Position numbers and translations under genes: made by a program | Notes under the pieces: generated by a model | The model's database searches: none | What the model was told of the DNA's origin: nothing | Seen by the model: the letters and a program-made list of their open reading frames with translations, nothing else | In this document: piece by piece, positions 49,401 through 61,300 of the stretch | Layout of the letters: each line of letters opens with the position of its first letter | Position numbering within the stretch: position 1 is the stretch's first letter | Assembly (NCBI GenBank): GCA_000711775.1 | Contig: ARYC01001165.1 | Location: 1-64,000 of the forward strand | Source: Oxytricha trifallax | Lineage: Eukaryota > Ciliophora > Spirotrichea > Sporadotrichida > Oxytrichidae | Reading direction: 5' to 3' | DNA length: 64,000 nucleotides

Positions 49401-52400
49401 CAGCACCTGCATCTATATTCATTTCATCTGGCTTTTAAACATCTTTATAAAGTCTCTTGCTAACTTCATATATTTTCTTTGACTTTCTCTCTCTGTGAAC
49501 CTTTGCATTCTCTTTCATTAGGAATATACCAGTCCCAGATTTCCCTATAAAGTTTAAATCAATGCTTACTAGAGAGGTAAGGATGCTTCTTAAGCTCAGC
49601 GAGCCAGGCCTCACTTATTAGTATGCCTTGCTTCTTTTAATCTTCAGGAGAAATAGAGTAGCGTTTTTTGTGAGCTTCTTCAATGATCTCTTTGAGATAA
49701 CTCTCTCTTAAAGTGCCAAGAACACCAAAGAAGAAGCTCCTTTCTGGAAGCTTGTTGGAGAGCTGTTTCTTGGTAGGAAGATAAACTACCAACTCTTCAT
49801 CTTTCATCGCATCCTCGTAGAGATTAGTGACTGAAATCTCTGGGGTAGTTGGGAATTTCTATTAGTTTAATCTCTTTATTTTTAAAAGCTTTTTTCTCCT
49901 CACAAAGTATTGCTTTCAAGAATGAAATTTTGGTACCTTCCATCGTTGGAAGGAATAAACCCACTATAGTATATGATTAAGTATATGTCACATGCTTACC
50001 ATGCTGAGTGAGGTATCGATAGAGATCTTCCTTGCTTCTAAATCTTGAGATCATTTCTTAAGCTTCAACCCTCTTCATTGCAGTACTTATAGATTCCATC
50101 CTTGTTCCTTCTCTTCTTATTGAATTTCAAATTATAATATATAGAGTTCTGGATCCTACTATTAAAAATCTTAGTATTAAATATGGGCATCTTATAGGAG
50201 GTCAACCTGGTAAGGATACGTGGAGAAAGCTGGCAGAAGCTGTATCAAACTTTAGAGATGGAGCTCCATTATTATCAATTTAGTTCCATTAAATTAGTAC
50301 TAAATTTGTTTAAATTTAATTGGTACCAATTTAATAGTACCAAAACTTAATTAGTACCAAGTTCTAAACTAATGAGGTTTTAATGGAAAAGTTCCAAAAT
50401 GGTTCAAAACCTAATTGATACCAGTACCAACTCGATTTTATACTTGGTTGGTACCTAAATCGAAATTATTAAGTATGAAATTAGAAAAATTATATTTATA
50501 AACTAAGCATAAATATGATCTCTAACACCTTATATTCAACCATAATTGTTGTCGTATCAACTCCTATACAGAGTGACTATAGCCAGAATAGTTATTAGAG
50601 CTTTATAATAGAAATTTAAATTTGAATTTAAACATGGCGTCCAACTTAAATCGTAAGGCAGTTTCTCTTGGAACAGGTCAATCATTACTCAACTTTGGCT
50701 CCTCCAAGAAACCAGAAGTAATTTATATTGAAAAGGAGGTTGAGCTAAGAGCTCTAGAGTTTGAAGCTGAGGTCTTTAAAATATAAGTTTAAAACAAGAA
50801 GTAGAGTGCAGAGATAGGAGTTTAAATATAAGTTGAATTGGTTGAGGAAGATAAGGAACAGCAACCAATTGAAAAAATTAAAACATTTTAATGTGAAGAC
50901 TGCTAAAATTTCTTCTCAACTGAGTCGAGCTTGAAGAGGCACATTAAAGAAGTACATTCTGGCAAAGCCAAGATCTATTTTAAACATGACAAAGTGGATG
51001 GAAGGTACCAATGCACAACATGCATGAAGTCTTATACTCACTCAGCCAAAGTAAAGAGGCATATGCAAAAGCACCACTTAAGTGAATTCCTAATTAAAGA
51101 TAAAGAAACTTAAAAGCTTATACCTGCTAAAAGAAAAAATAACTCTCTTGAGTCATAAAGAGAACAGGAGGAAAGGCTCAAGAGGCAGAAGCGTTTTGAA
51201 TCAATGAATCAGCCAGCAAATGGTACTCTTATAGCATGTCTTTAAGAGAGAGCTATGTATATACCTGCATTGAATGCAATTGATATTGAAAGCTGTATTG
51301 AAATTACTTGCATTTTGATTTGTCAAACAAGGCTAAGCTGATAGTGGTTGATGAGTATGCTTACAAAGTATATCCTTTCAAATATCTCATTAAAAATGAG
51401 CAGTATCAAAATGAATTTGCAAATGAATACATAATACCGAGGGAGGCTTAGAAAAAATAGTTTAAGAACTTGCTTAGACTTGATGGAGTTATTCTTGGGC
51501 ATGGCTTTGTTGCATTAAGACTGAAAAAGTTTGAAATGACTTTAAGAGAGTATCTCTATCATAATAGATACCCAGATGATTTAAATGAGATACTGTCAGA
51601 AATGATTAAGGGTGTTTAAGAGCTCCATGAACTTGGGTATGTACATAGAGATTTGAAGCCTGAAAATGTTATGTTAAATCTCTGTCCTTTTGAAATTGTA
51701 GTCATTGATTTCAATAGAGCAATAAGATAAGAAATTGTGACTTTGGCTAAGGTGCTTGGCACTCCAGGATACTTTCCAATCAGGGAGAAGTGGACTAATG
51801 GCTCTGTTTAATGGGATGTATGGGCAGTTGCTGCCATAATCTTAGAGTGCGATATGGAAAATATGTCTTACTTTGGAACAAAGCACGAAAAATAATCAAT
51901 AAGTTTGGCTTCTAAACATATACAACAGGAAGATGTCTGCAATGAAATTAAGAAGCTTGTAGAGATGATAATCGTGAGAGCTCCAGCTTATCCAAGATAA
52001 TCGCTAGAAGACATACATGAAGCACTCAAGAGAGCTAGATTCAAGAGGTACCACAAAGATAAGCAGATAAAATTTGTTTGAATTAAATACAATAATACTC
52101 ATTAAATATTCATTAAATTCACAAAAAACCTGCGTTTTCTCTACTAACCCCAATAAGACCCCAACAATACCCTACAAATCAAAGCACTTATAAACCTCAC
52201 TAAGGGGTTTTGGGGTTTTGATTGTTCCCTTAAAAATAAAGTAAACTATAGAAATTAAGTAACGTATTAAAATTTATGATTACTAAACTTTAAAAAATGG
52301 TTATGATTAGCTTATTTATATTTGAATAATATTTAGTTTATCTTCAGATTAATCTCCTTTCCAGTAAAGGACATCATCTTTTTCAAGTTTAACTGGTTTT

Positions 52401-54892
52401 AATAAAGGCAGAATTCGCCACAAAAAATCTGAATCCGTAATATTTCTAAAGTATTCCACAGTCTGAATTATTTCCCCATAAGTGTTAGAAAATACTTCAT
52501 CTCTCAATGATGGCGGCAAATCTTTCACTAAATTAGCCTCCTCTTCTTAATTGTGCAATGTCTAATAATTATTTTCAATAAAGTTAATTATTTTGATCAT
52601 GAGTTCAAATGGAATTTGAGCTTTTCTGGCAAGTTCATGAAGTCTATTCATTTTCATTGATATCGTTGCTTGTATTTCTACATTTCCAACAAGAATAGAA
52701 GTGAAATTACCGACCACAAAAGAATAAAAAGCTACTCCCACTACCATCCATATTAAACTCAGTGCTATTTCAAATTATGTCACTGCAGGTATATCTCCGT
52801 AGCCTAGAGTCGTGATAGTTTATGTTGACCAGTAGTAGGCTAGCATGTATTATTAATAAACTTCATTATCTAAAATACCTCTCCTAAACACCCAGGTGTC
52901 AGGTCCAAAGTCATCAAATCTAGCCGTTATATACCAAAAACATGCAAATATATGTGCTACAATAATAGCAGCCATCATACTAATAATCTACCTGAAAATT
53001 GAAAATTAAATTTTTCATTATAAAATGCTTTTAAGAAAACTCATCAATTAATTTTTAAAATAGCAGTATTCATTTTGATTTTTTTTTCAATTCTGTGATA
53101 GGATTCGTTGTGTTTAAAGTAATTTATTTATCTTAAAATGTCAAAAATTGATACTTGTTTCAGAAGTCTTGGCAATTTGATCAATCGAAGTAGTCTTTGA
53201 AAAGCGTATATATTGTCTCCTATTTTTTAAAAAAAATTATTATAAAAAAATTCAAACATTTCATGAAATGGAAAACTATAAAAAAGTTAAGTTTAATAAT
53301 AATTACATTGATACAACATCGTAAATGAACCAAGATTGAATATATTTTCTTGCAATATAATTATTTATAGGGTTTAAACAGATAAATTTATTCAGAAAAA
53401 AATTAATATTAAATAATTATGTCTATGTTAAAGTGATCCATCATTTTCTTCATAAGCAGTGATAAATATTATTAAAATGTCAAAACTAAATAGTATGTCA
53501 ATAATTCTATCTAGCCATTCTTAAGAACCATATTTAAAAATTCTTAATTATAGCTAAAAAAATAAATATTAATTTACCTATTTTATTAAAATGATACCAG
53601 TATGTATTTGATGAAAGGCCATAAGAAAAGGTTATGCTATTGCAGTGTAAATTAATAATAGAATGAGGACCAAATTCCAAATACTTAAGAATTTTCCTTC
53701 AGGCATTAATACGATTTTCTCTATATTCCATAATGATAATATATTTTTTTATTAGGATATTAAAATCTAAGTATTTAAATTAAAATAAATTAATTCTATT
53801 TTGCTATCCTTTTCGTAAAATTCAAGTTAGTTGCTAATTCCAAAGAGAATAATTTTTTTCTGGAGGTCCCCGAATAAACGCATGACATGAACACCAGCTC
53901 TGGCTTTGTTGAATGCAGCTAGCCATTTCTTTTGTAAATGTTCCTGTCTCTATTTCCCATTCATTATTCTAAAAAGTATAGATTCCTCCACACAATTAAT
54001 AAAACTTAAATCTTTTAAATAATCTAATTGGTGATGGGCACTAATAAATCCTTGGGATGATATTATAGTTTTAAAAAACGTACTACTAGAAGTGAGAAAT
54101 TAATTATTAAATCTATTAAAAGTTTTAATCTTTGCTGTCTATTGAATCATCTGTTGAGACGTCTAAGTCAAGCTATTAATATTGTAGGAATACATTTGAA
54201 TTTGGAAAATTAAATATAATTAAAATAAATATAAATCAAAATCTAGGCAGTTAAAGTTGTCCAATTTAAACGATCTTGGGCTCATTCGATAGAGAATTCA
54301 AAATCAGCTGGACTTTACTATAGGCGGTACTATTTTATCGCATCCCTGGAGCGAGATAACTTCAATTTAATGTGAGGGTATAATTTAATGAATTTAGATG
54401 CGTTTAATTAAAGTGAAGTTATCTCGCTCCAGGGATGCGATAAAATAGTACCGCCAATAGTAAAGTCCAGCTAATTTTGAATTCTCTATCGAATGAGCCC
54501 AAGATCGTTTAAATTGGCCAACTTTAACTGCCACGATTTTGATTTATATTAATTTAATTATAATTAATTTTCCAAATTCAAATGTATTTCTACAATAATT
54601 AATAATTGATCTCATTGAAGCTCTTCAGGAACAACTATTTTAAGTATGGATAGCTTTCCAGCTAACTAGTATTAATTTTACTTAACTGTATGCACTTACT
54701 CTTCAATGTCACTTATGATAGTCTTTTATTTTTATCTTTTTCTTTCATAATTTCTTTCCTGAGTCTCTCTATTTCATTCTCTGCATCGTCTTCACTTTTC
54801 TCAAAATCATTATCTTAAAAATTGGATAAACAATAGAAATAAGATATATCGACTTCTTAATCTAGAATTTTTTCATTTTCAATATGCCTCAT
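46420..54892 (-). CDS. Voltage-gated K+ channel with cyclic-nucleotide-binding domain
   Basis: Start ATG 54892 (MRHIENEKILDQEVD). Blocks in order: acidic/helical N-terminus (54890-54610), QKKWLAAFNKARAGVHVMRL (about 53910), S1 IWNLVLILLLIYTAIAQPF (about 53680), S2-S3 WLDRIIDILFSFDILIIF (about 53490), S4 FQRLLRLIKLPRLLKQ (about 53190), S5 MMAAIIVAHIFACFWYI (about 52960), pore with selectivity filter TLGYGD (about 52800), S6 WMVVGVAFYSFVVGNF (about 52710), C-linker SLRDEVFSNTYGEIIQTV (about 52490), then, beyond a TBE transposon, CNBD motifs KYETGSMFGDCDSLL (about 47030) and RVCKAIALTHLNILIL (about 46930), and a Glu/Lys-rich tail. GYG indicates K+ selectivity; the plan matches EAG/HCN-like ciliate channels of the plasma or ciliary membrane. 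The true C-terminus is uncertain. Confidence 0.88.
46491..46533 (-). other. IES, pointer TTAAG
   Basis: Excision of 38 bp extends the tail from KQDEESKSQSQ into ELVKLSQMEGQQSNTKNHL and past the apparent TGA at 46427. This means the channel continues toward the palindrome at 45997-46415. Confidence 0.6.
47732..48000. repeat. Palindromic element family 2, copy b (269 bp)
   Basis: Ends TATAAAACC / GGTTTTATA, then arms reading TTAGTCAATTAAGAACGAAG with exact inverted partner. The arms match copy a at 42578-42845 over the AGAACAATTAAATTAA and TATTATTGGC boxes, while the loops differ. It lies between the CNBD MDSs and the TBE transposon, inside the same interval of the K+ channel locus. Confidence 0.85.
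48241..49498 (+). CDS. TBE DDE transposase (42-kDa type), one frameshift
   Basis: ATG 48241 begins MRNRNQRNLGSIYDEKYLDL. The first part (a likely DNA-binding region, AIAKLLHKSASTVRYH) is in one phase and the catalytic part in another: a TGA at about 48449 shows a one-base change. The catalytic domain is otherwise open: first Asp in FIHADEAVFTF, second in ILFVDNLSVHKT, Glu in SPQFNGIEFYWSQIK. Under the ciliate code the frame reads on through several TAA/TAG codons to TGA 49496-49498, overlapping the opposite ORF by about 190 bp, so the real end is probably near 49310. The family is known to act in trans and in programmed DNA elimination in Oxytricha; activity of this copy is doubtful because of the frameshift. 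Confidence 0.9.
49312..50099 (-). pseudogene. TBE 22-kDa-type ORF, frameshifted
   Basis: ATG 50099 (MESISTAMKRVEAQEMISRF) with SKEDLYRYLTQHGKHVTYTQ. The frame then shifts by one base at a CCC run near 49850; the resumed frame gives VTNLYEDAMKDEELVVYLPT and TLRESYLKEIIEEAHKKRYS. It shifts again near 49570 (after KKHPYLSS) to reach GKSGTGIFLMKENAKVHRE and a Lys/Glu tail ending at TGA 49312-49314. Two single-base insertions therefore break it. Biochemical role is unknown in the literature I know; convergent with the transposase gene. Confidence 0.8.
50156..50470. repeat. TBE internal segment shared with the two MITEs
   Basis: The stretch beginning AAATATGGGCATCTTATAGGAG and its downstream TTAGTACC/GGTACCAA tracts recur at about 28785-29115 and 40005-40325. 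This ties both MITEs to TBE rather than to an independent family. Confidence 0.85.
50634..52081 (+). CDS. TBE zinc-finger/protein-kinase ORF (57-kDa type), one frameshift
   Basis: ATG 50634 (MASNLNRKAVSLGTGQSLLN). Two C2H2 fingers follow: CEDCQNFFSTESSLKRHIKEVH and YQCTTCMKSYTHSAKVKRHMQKHH (each with C-x2-C and H-x3/4-H spacing). After a linker the frame changes once at about 51300, and the kinase part reads EYAYKVYPFKYL, LHELGYVHRDLKPENVML, then DFN in place of DFG (VVIDFNRA), LGTPGYFPIREKW and WDVWAVAAIILE, ending at TGA 52079-52081. The catalytic HRD and the following KPEN are intact; the Gly-rich loop is not obvious. The zinc-finger/kinase fusion is characteristic of TBE elements. Confidence 0.9.
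54181..54596. mobile_element. Fold-back palindrome family 1, copy b (416 bp)
   Basis: Same ends (ATTGTAGGAATACATTTGAA) and same GGCGGTAC / TCGCATC boxes as copy a; the outer arms read GGGCTCATTCGATAGAGAAT. Flanked by AAT on both sides (54178-54180, 54597-54599). Inserted between the first and second MDS groups of the K+ channel gene. Confidence 0.92.
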
Positions 54893-55564
54893 TTAACCTT
54901 ATTAATTATTTAAGAATTTTAAAGATAAATTATATTAAATGTGCTTAATTTTTATATCATTTTGTAGGGGTTTAAAATTTTCTTATTTTTTTAAATATTA
55001 ATTAACAAGTTTAAAAAATTATTCTCAAAAATAATTATATAATTAATGCTATTTATTACAAACTAACCTATTTAAAATGTATAACACAGATAATATTAAT
55101 GATGACTTCAAATAATTATTAATGATATTCTTTAATTCTATATCTGAATTTAATCTTTAAAAAACAAATAAAATTATCGACTGATAAAGACATTTAACCT
55201 ACAGACATCTTATTAGTAGAGTTTTGGAAAAATTCGGATATTGCTTTGTCCCTTAAAGCGATTTATTTAGTTGTAATGAAATTGACAGAAAATCAAATTC
55301 ATAACGAGACTACAAATAATTTTTAAAGTTAAATTAATCAAGTCAGTATTCAAAAATCAAATCATTGCTTCAATTATTATATAAATTTAGTATTATTTTC
55401 ATTAAAATTTTTGCAATAAAAGATTTTAAATCTAATGTTGAATTTTTTAAGAAATTAGCTTTTTAATATTAACTCTTTTCATTTGTTATTTAATTTTACA
55501 ATTTATATTACTAAAAATTCAAGCATTTAGTAACATATTTTTTGTATTAATTTATTTAAACATA

Positions 55565-55626
<62 letters not shown>

Positions 55627-57453
55627 AGTATATATTAAGCATAAATAATTATCATAATACAACATCATAGAGAAAAGAGCTCATTAAATATCTTTCATGT
55701 TTTAAATTCACATATATAAGTTATTAGTATTTTATTCTAATAAAGATCTTTGAAAATAATGATAAAATTTTATTGCTTAAATTATTAAGAAAATAGTAGT
55801 ATTTATAATAATTAAAATATTAAAAACTTGATACAACTTTTTTTTAATAATAAAAAGAATTAAATTTCTAAAAAATTTATTTATAAATTTGAGCTTTTTA
55901 GTCGAACATAAAATGTATAATTAAAATATTTCTCATAAAAGTTCCCTAACATATATTATTTTTGGAAGATCTTGAAAACATTTTTTTATTTAGTGAAATT
56001 TCATTTATAAATTAAATATTTATTCTACTTAAATATAATTTCAAAAAACTTTCGAAAAAAAAAGACAAATAAATTTTATATTAACTTTAACAGGCAAGGT
56101 TTTTCTTATTTAACAAAATCTATTAAAATTTAATCAATTTCATATTAAAACTATATTTTATTATTAGAAAGTAAAGTGTTTTGATAGCGAATGATTATTT
56201 GAAATGAAAAAGACTATAAAATAAATTATTAAATTAATTTAAATTTAAAAGATTAAACTTTTTTATCAATAATTCTATAGTCTCATTTAAAGAAATTATC
56301 AAAATAACATGGAAACAATAATTTTGTATTAATTAATTAATTTTGCTTCTATACTCATTATTAATAATAATATTTTCTGTAATGATAAATTTTAAATGCT
56401 TTTCAATTCTTCATTCTCTCCTCTTTTTTAATTTTTCAAAGAACTTAAATAAAATAATAATATTATATGATGTTTTATTTTTTTTATTTTTATAATTCTT
56501 TCAAAAAATCATCAATTTTCCCATTAAAAAATTTTACTTATAAGTATAAAATATTAAATTAAAATTAAATTAATGGGCAAATCCCAATAATTTAATTGTG
56601 AGGTATATCTATATCCATATGTTAGAAGAAAATTATTTTCTCGATTTATTATTTTAGATTAAATATAAATTAAATTAAAGCAGGTTTATTTTTTCATAAA
56701 AAAATTAACTAACAATAAGTTTTACAAAGATAATGACTGGTCTTACAAATAATAAATAAAAAAATTATGAAACTTAAATAGTTTAGGGTTTATTAATATA
56801 TTTAAATATTTTATTTATTATAAATTAACAAACGACCTAGAATTTGAATATTATTGAGATGAAATGAAAATTATAATGATTATAAGATTATTAGGGCTAT
56901 ATCTATTATTTATAATGTTCTTAAGCATCTTCATATTAAACTAATCAATTTTTAATTAGCAATCATAAAATTCTATAATTAATTATTATAATGAATGAAA
57001 AATACCTTAAATAGTCGATGTTACTGTTATTTATTTTTATTATGAAAATTTCCTTATTTTTGAGATCAATTAATTTACTTAATTTTAAGTAAATAAATAG
57101 TCTTAGAGAATGGATTGGCATATAATTAAAAGAGAATTCAAAATATCTATTTTGTGCAACCTAAATTTAAATTATTACTATTATATTTTATATTTGAGAT
57201 TTTCTTCATAATTTATTTTCAATCGATATATTATGATAATATCTCTAAATATAAGCTTTCTTGCTTTAATTGATATAAATTTGAGTTGATTTGATTTAAA
57301 ATTAAGTATAATTTTGATAATAAAGTTATTTGTTAATTTATATCAATAACTAGCATCTTATTAAATAAAAGAAACATTAGAATAATCTTATTCATTTCTT
57401 ATCTCTTATTCTAATTAAATTAATTGAATCAATTATAGCTCAAAGCATTCACT
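54893..57453. other. Long AT-rich region without recognised genes
   Basis: About 2.5 kb of about 80 percent A+T by eye. Nothing coding or RNA-like was found. It includes a (TA)n tract at about 55567-55626 able to fold on itself. Confidence 0.5.
55567..55626. repeat. Compound (TA)n microsatellite
   Basis: Two TA arrays separated by AATATATATAAA, about 60 bp in all. Confidence 0.9.
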
Positions 57454-57870
57454 ATTAGAGGAATAAATTTAAATTTGGAAAATAAATTAAAAATAAATAA
57501 TAATTAAATCAAAATCTTGGCATTTAAAGTTGGCCAATTTAAACGATCTTGGGCTCATTCGATAGAGAATTCAAAATTCACTGTACATTATTATTGGCGG
57601 TACAATTTTATTGTATCCATGAAGCGATATAACTTGAGTTTAATGTGATGGCATAATTAAATGAATTTAGAGGCATTTAATTAAACTCAAGTTATCTAGC
57701 TCCAGTGATGCGATAAAATAGTACCGCCAATAGTAAAGTACAGTGAATTTTGAATTCTCTATCTAATGAGCCCAAGATCGTTTAAATTGGCCAACTTTAA
57801 ATGCCAAGATTTTGATTTAATTATTATTTATTTTTAATTTATTTTCCAAAATCAAATGTATTCCTGCAAT
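57454..57870. mobile_element. Fold-back palindrome family 1, copy c (417 bp, diverged)
   Basis: Shares GATCTTGGGCTCATTCGATA and the GGCGGTAC core with copy b, and its right end is ...AATGTATTCCTGCAAT. The left end is mutated (ATTAGAGGAATAAATTT). Arms have more mismatches than copies a and b. Flanks are ACT and AAT, so no exact duplication. Located between the K+ channel locus and locus B. Confidence 0.85.
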
Positions 57871-58347
57871 AATAATTTTTAAGAAAATAAATTTAAAATA
57901 AAAAATTGCGAGTTATTAAATGTAAGATTTTGTCGAATAATCCCAATAATGGAAGTTTTTATAAAAATTCAAATCGAGCTCGTTAATTTTATAAGTATAT
58001 TATATGTTAAGTAGCAAACATATGCTTAAAAGAAAATTTTTAATTTAAAAATGAAGTTTAAATTTTTTAAATATATTCTTTAAGGAAATTTACTCAAAAT
58101 AGGCAATTTGTCTATTGTATCAAAGATTAATTTATGTTTTAAAATGATATCTTTTGATTTTTTAATTTATTAAAAAACTTAATATAAATGATGATTCCAA
58201 ACATTTTTCAACATTTTGCTGTCTTTATTGCATAAATTATTATATATAAATTTTACACAAATTATTAAGACTTTATAAATATCTATTTATTAGATGAGTG
58301 CCAATTTATTAGATGTATCTTATTGTAAAATCTGATGATCATATTAC
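57871..58347. other. AT-rich spacer downstream of locus B
   Basis: No gene, repeat or RNA recognised. Confidence 0.4.
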
Positions 58348-61300
58348 GATTTATTAAGCATATCAAAAGCAGTGTATGTTTCAAATATATTCATGGCTAT
58401 GTGACTCATATCTGCGTTAAACTGCACCAATCCTAACATAGAAGGATCTCCAAAATACTCAACTTAAATATTATCCATTAAAGAAGAAGTTGAGTCATTT
58501 GGGAATAATTGCTGAGGCTATATTGACATTATAAAAAAGAAATTTAAGATAGAAATCATTATGTTAATTAAATCATTTCAGAGACGAGTACATCTTTCTT
58601 ATACAAAAAGTAAAAAATAGCATAAAATATTCTTAGATTTATCTATTGGAGAATTGATTGATTTTGGAACTCCTGCTATATCAGTATTCTAAGATCTTAA
58701 GAGTTCTAAATTGAGCTGCACAGAAAATTTCCTATTTATTTCATCAATTAAAGCAGATCTCATTTCACCTGGATTTTAATATATAAATTAATATATGAAA
58801 TTTTCTTATCTATATTGCCATGACACTTCAGTTTGATCCTCTTAAAATTAGTCTAAGTTTTCTTCTTCAAAGAAAAAAGGATCAATTTTGTTAATAATAA
58901 ACTTAATATTATTAGAATAACTTTGTCTAATATGGAAACATTTTGTGTAGATTAAGAATTATCAGATTTTAGTTCTTCATTTTGTTCAATTTAGCTATCA
59001 GAGATGTTATTTATCTTTTAATTGATACTTAATTTGCTCGGATTCTCTGCCGTCTAATAAACACGTCCTTCATTCATAAGAGCTTCAAAATCAAAAATCA
59101 CATTAGTTTATAAATTAGGGGTCTTTTTTTGAACACTGTCCATTTAGTAAAAGATATTAATAATTTATCTTAAGATAAAAAATGGAATAATTCAAATTTA
59201 TAATAAATCTTATTAATATTTATTACTCTTTGATATAATGTTTTTTATTTTACTTATTGCATCAGAGAATGTTTGCTGTGAATTTATTCTTATCCCACTT
59301 GCTGGAGAAACAGTAATCATTGAACCTTAATATGTCTTAAAGTTATGGTTTTATTGATGAAATATTGATAATTATGGTTAGAAAATATGGTTTCCCTTTT
59401 AATTGTTAGGACTTTGTGCATTTTGTCGTATTTGTGATTTTCTTCTGTGAGCAAAAGACACTGCTTCTGATATAAAAACTATATTGTAGGAATTCAAGCA
59501 AATTTGGGTAATTATAATCAAATTTCTATTGATTATTACCTATTCTATCTCCTTTATTTATGATTTGAAATATTCTCCAAATCTTAGGTTCATGATTTTA
59601 ATGATTACACTATTAAAAATTAGAAAAATTAGTCATTAGTTGTTTTTGTTGTAAATGGATTTTTCCAAAACTTGAACGAGATACCCATTTATAAAATTTA
59701 AGAATTCGCTAAAATAATAATATATTTTTTAATTGAAATTTTATCGGTATAAATTTTGTCAAATTGAGAATTTAACTATAATTGAATTACTTTGTTGTTG
59801 ATTTCTTTGGATATGAGTACTGTAATAATTTAAATATTTAATTCATTTTCTCAAATCAAATGTATCCTACAGTAAACATTAAATAATATTGAGCACGACC
59901 TATTATCTAAAGTCATTTAGGTCGAATGTTTAGGTCTGTAGAATTTGCTATTAAAACTTCTGGTGTCTTAAAGTACTTATTAATTCTATAATTCATTAAT
60001 ATTTCTACTATTTTGCTGCCCGACTAAATTTTTCTCATTGAACTTTAAAGCTTGAGGAGAATTATTATTTATCAATCTTTGCAGTGAAAATGGAGAAACA
60101 TATCTCGCTTTTTAATTTTAACTTCCAGACTTTGAATTAATGAAAATTAGATATAAATTATATTTGAAGTCTGATCAACTAGACTGGATTTCTGAGTGAT
60201 TCTAAATGAAGGTCTAAATGCCACTATCCTCAGAGAGTTGTTTCTTACCTTTTAAGCAATATTTGTGGGTTATATTTATTTTTGAAGCTATGATTTAACT
60301 TTGAATTAAATTCTTCTTCTTTCACCTCGAATAGTAAAAAAAATAATTAAAAAGTTGTTTACTACGTAGTATAATGTTTAGAAGGAAGCCATGAGTTAAC
60401 AGAATTAAAATTATCTGTCTGTTTAATAGTTTAATTGCTATAATCTTAATATTTTTAGAAATAATTTCGAGGAACGGTGTCTTTTTCATAAAAATTAAAG
60501 AATTTTCTATTTATATGAAATGTTAATCTGCAAAGTCTTTAATATTTTTAAACCCTTATTTCTCATTTTAATTTTGCTTTAGTTCTTCTTTCAATTCCTC
60601 TTCAAACAGATCATCCTGACTTTTAACTCTTTAATCATTCACCTAATTATAATTATGAAGGGATCAAGATAAAATTGATTAATTTTGATTATAGTCGCAA
60701 TAAATTCTTAATTAATATTATGATTAATTATATTTTTCCTTTAAAAGCCTTTTTATCTTTAAAAATACCATAAATGCAATAAATATATAATTCAATAAAA
60801 ATTTTTAATTAATCATATTTATTAATGTTTTTGTTAATATAATTTTTTATACTCACAAAATATTGTTTTTATTTGTAGTTTCTTTTAGCTATTTTCTCAT
60901 TTATTTCGAAGCATCAATTTAGATTTCATCTAGATCATGATTTGAGAATTATTTTCTAATTTATTACTAATAATTACTGTAATTATGACTAGAACCTTTC
61001 TTCTGTATTTAATTATTTTACTTATTAAGATTTTTATAACTGCGTAAACTATTGACCTCTTATATATTTGTTAATATTTTACCTAATAATTATTTCTTAC
61101 TGTTTTACCTCAATTTCTCTTAATTATTTTTATGAGATTATTTTACATATATATCTCCATTTTTTATAATTTTCATGTCAGATTATATGGTTTCTTAAGA
61201 ATTCTGTTATTTTAAAGTTATGTTTATAACTTTTTCGTTAAAAATACTGCTTTCAAAAAGTGGATCATCATTTATTATAATAATAAAATATCAAAATTAT

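Larger units (their letters stand above)
48139..52220. mobile_element. TBE-type transposon (4082 bp) inside K+ channel gene
   Basis: Ends are perfect 17-bp C4A4 inverted repeats extended to about 80 bp (CAAAACCCCAAAACCCC then TTAGTGAGGTTTATAAGTGC). It is flanked by ATT at 48136-48138 and 52221-52223. Carries a transposase on the plus strand, a 22-kDa-type ORF on the minus strand and a zinc-finger/kinase ORF on the plus strand, the gene set known from Oxytricha TBE elements. Size fits the published roughly 4.1 kb for TBE1. Placed between the pore and CNBD coding blocks of a channel gene, so it must be removed with the IES during macronuclear development. Confidence 0.96.

Noticed and set aside
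59483..59873. A fourth true member of the 417-bp palindrome family
   Set aside because: Only the terminal about 20 bp match; the interior is not palindromic, lacks the GGCGGTAC core and has no matching target duplication, so it is listed only as a possible relative.
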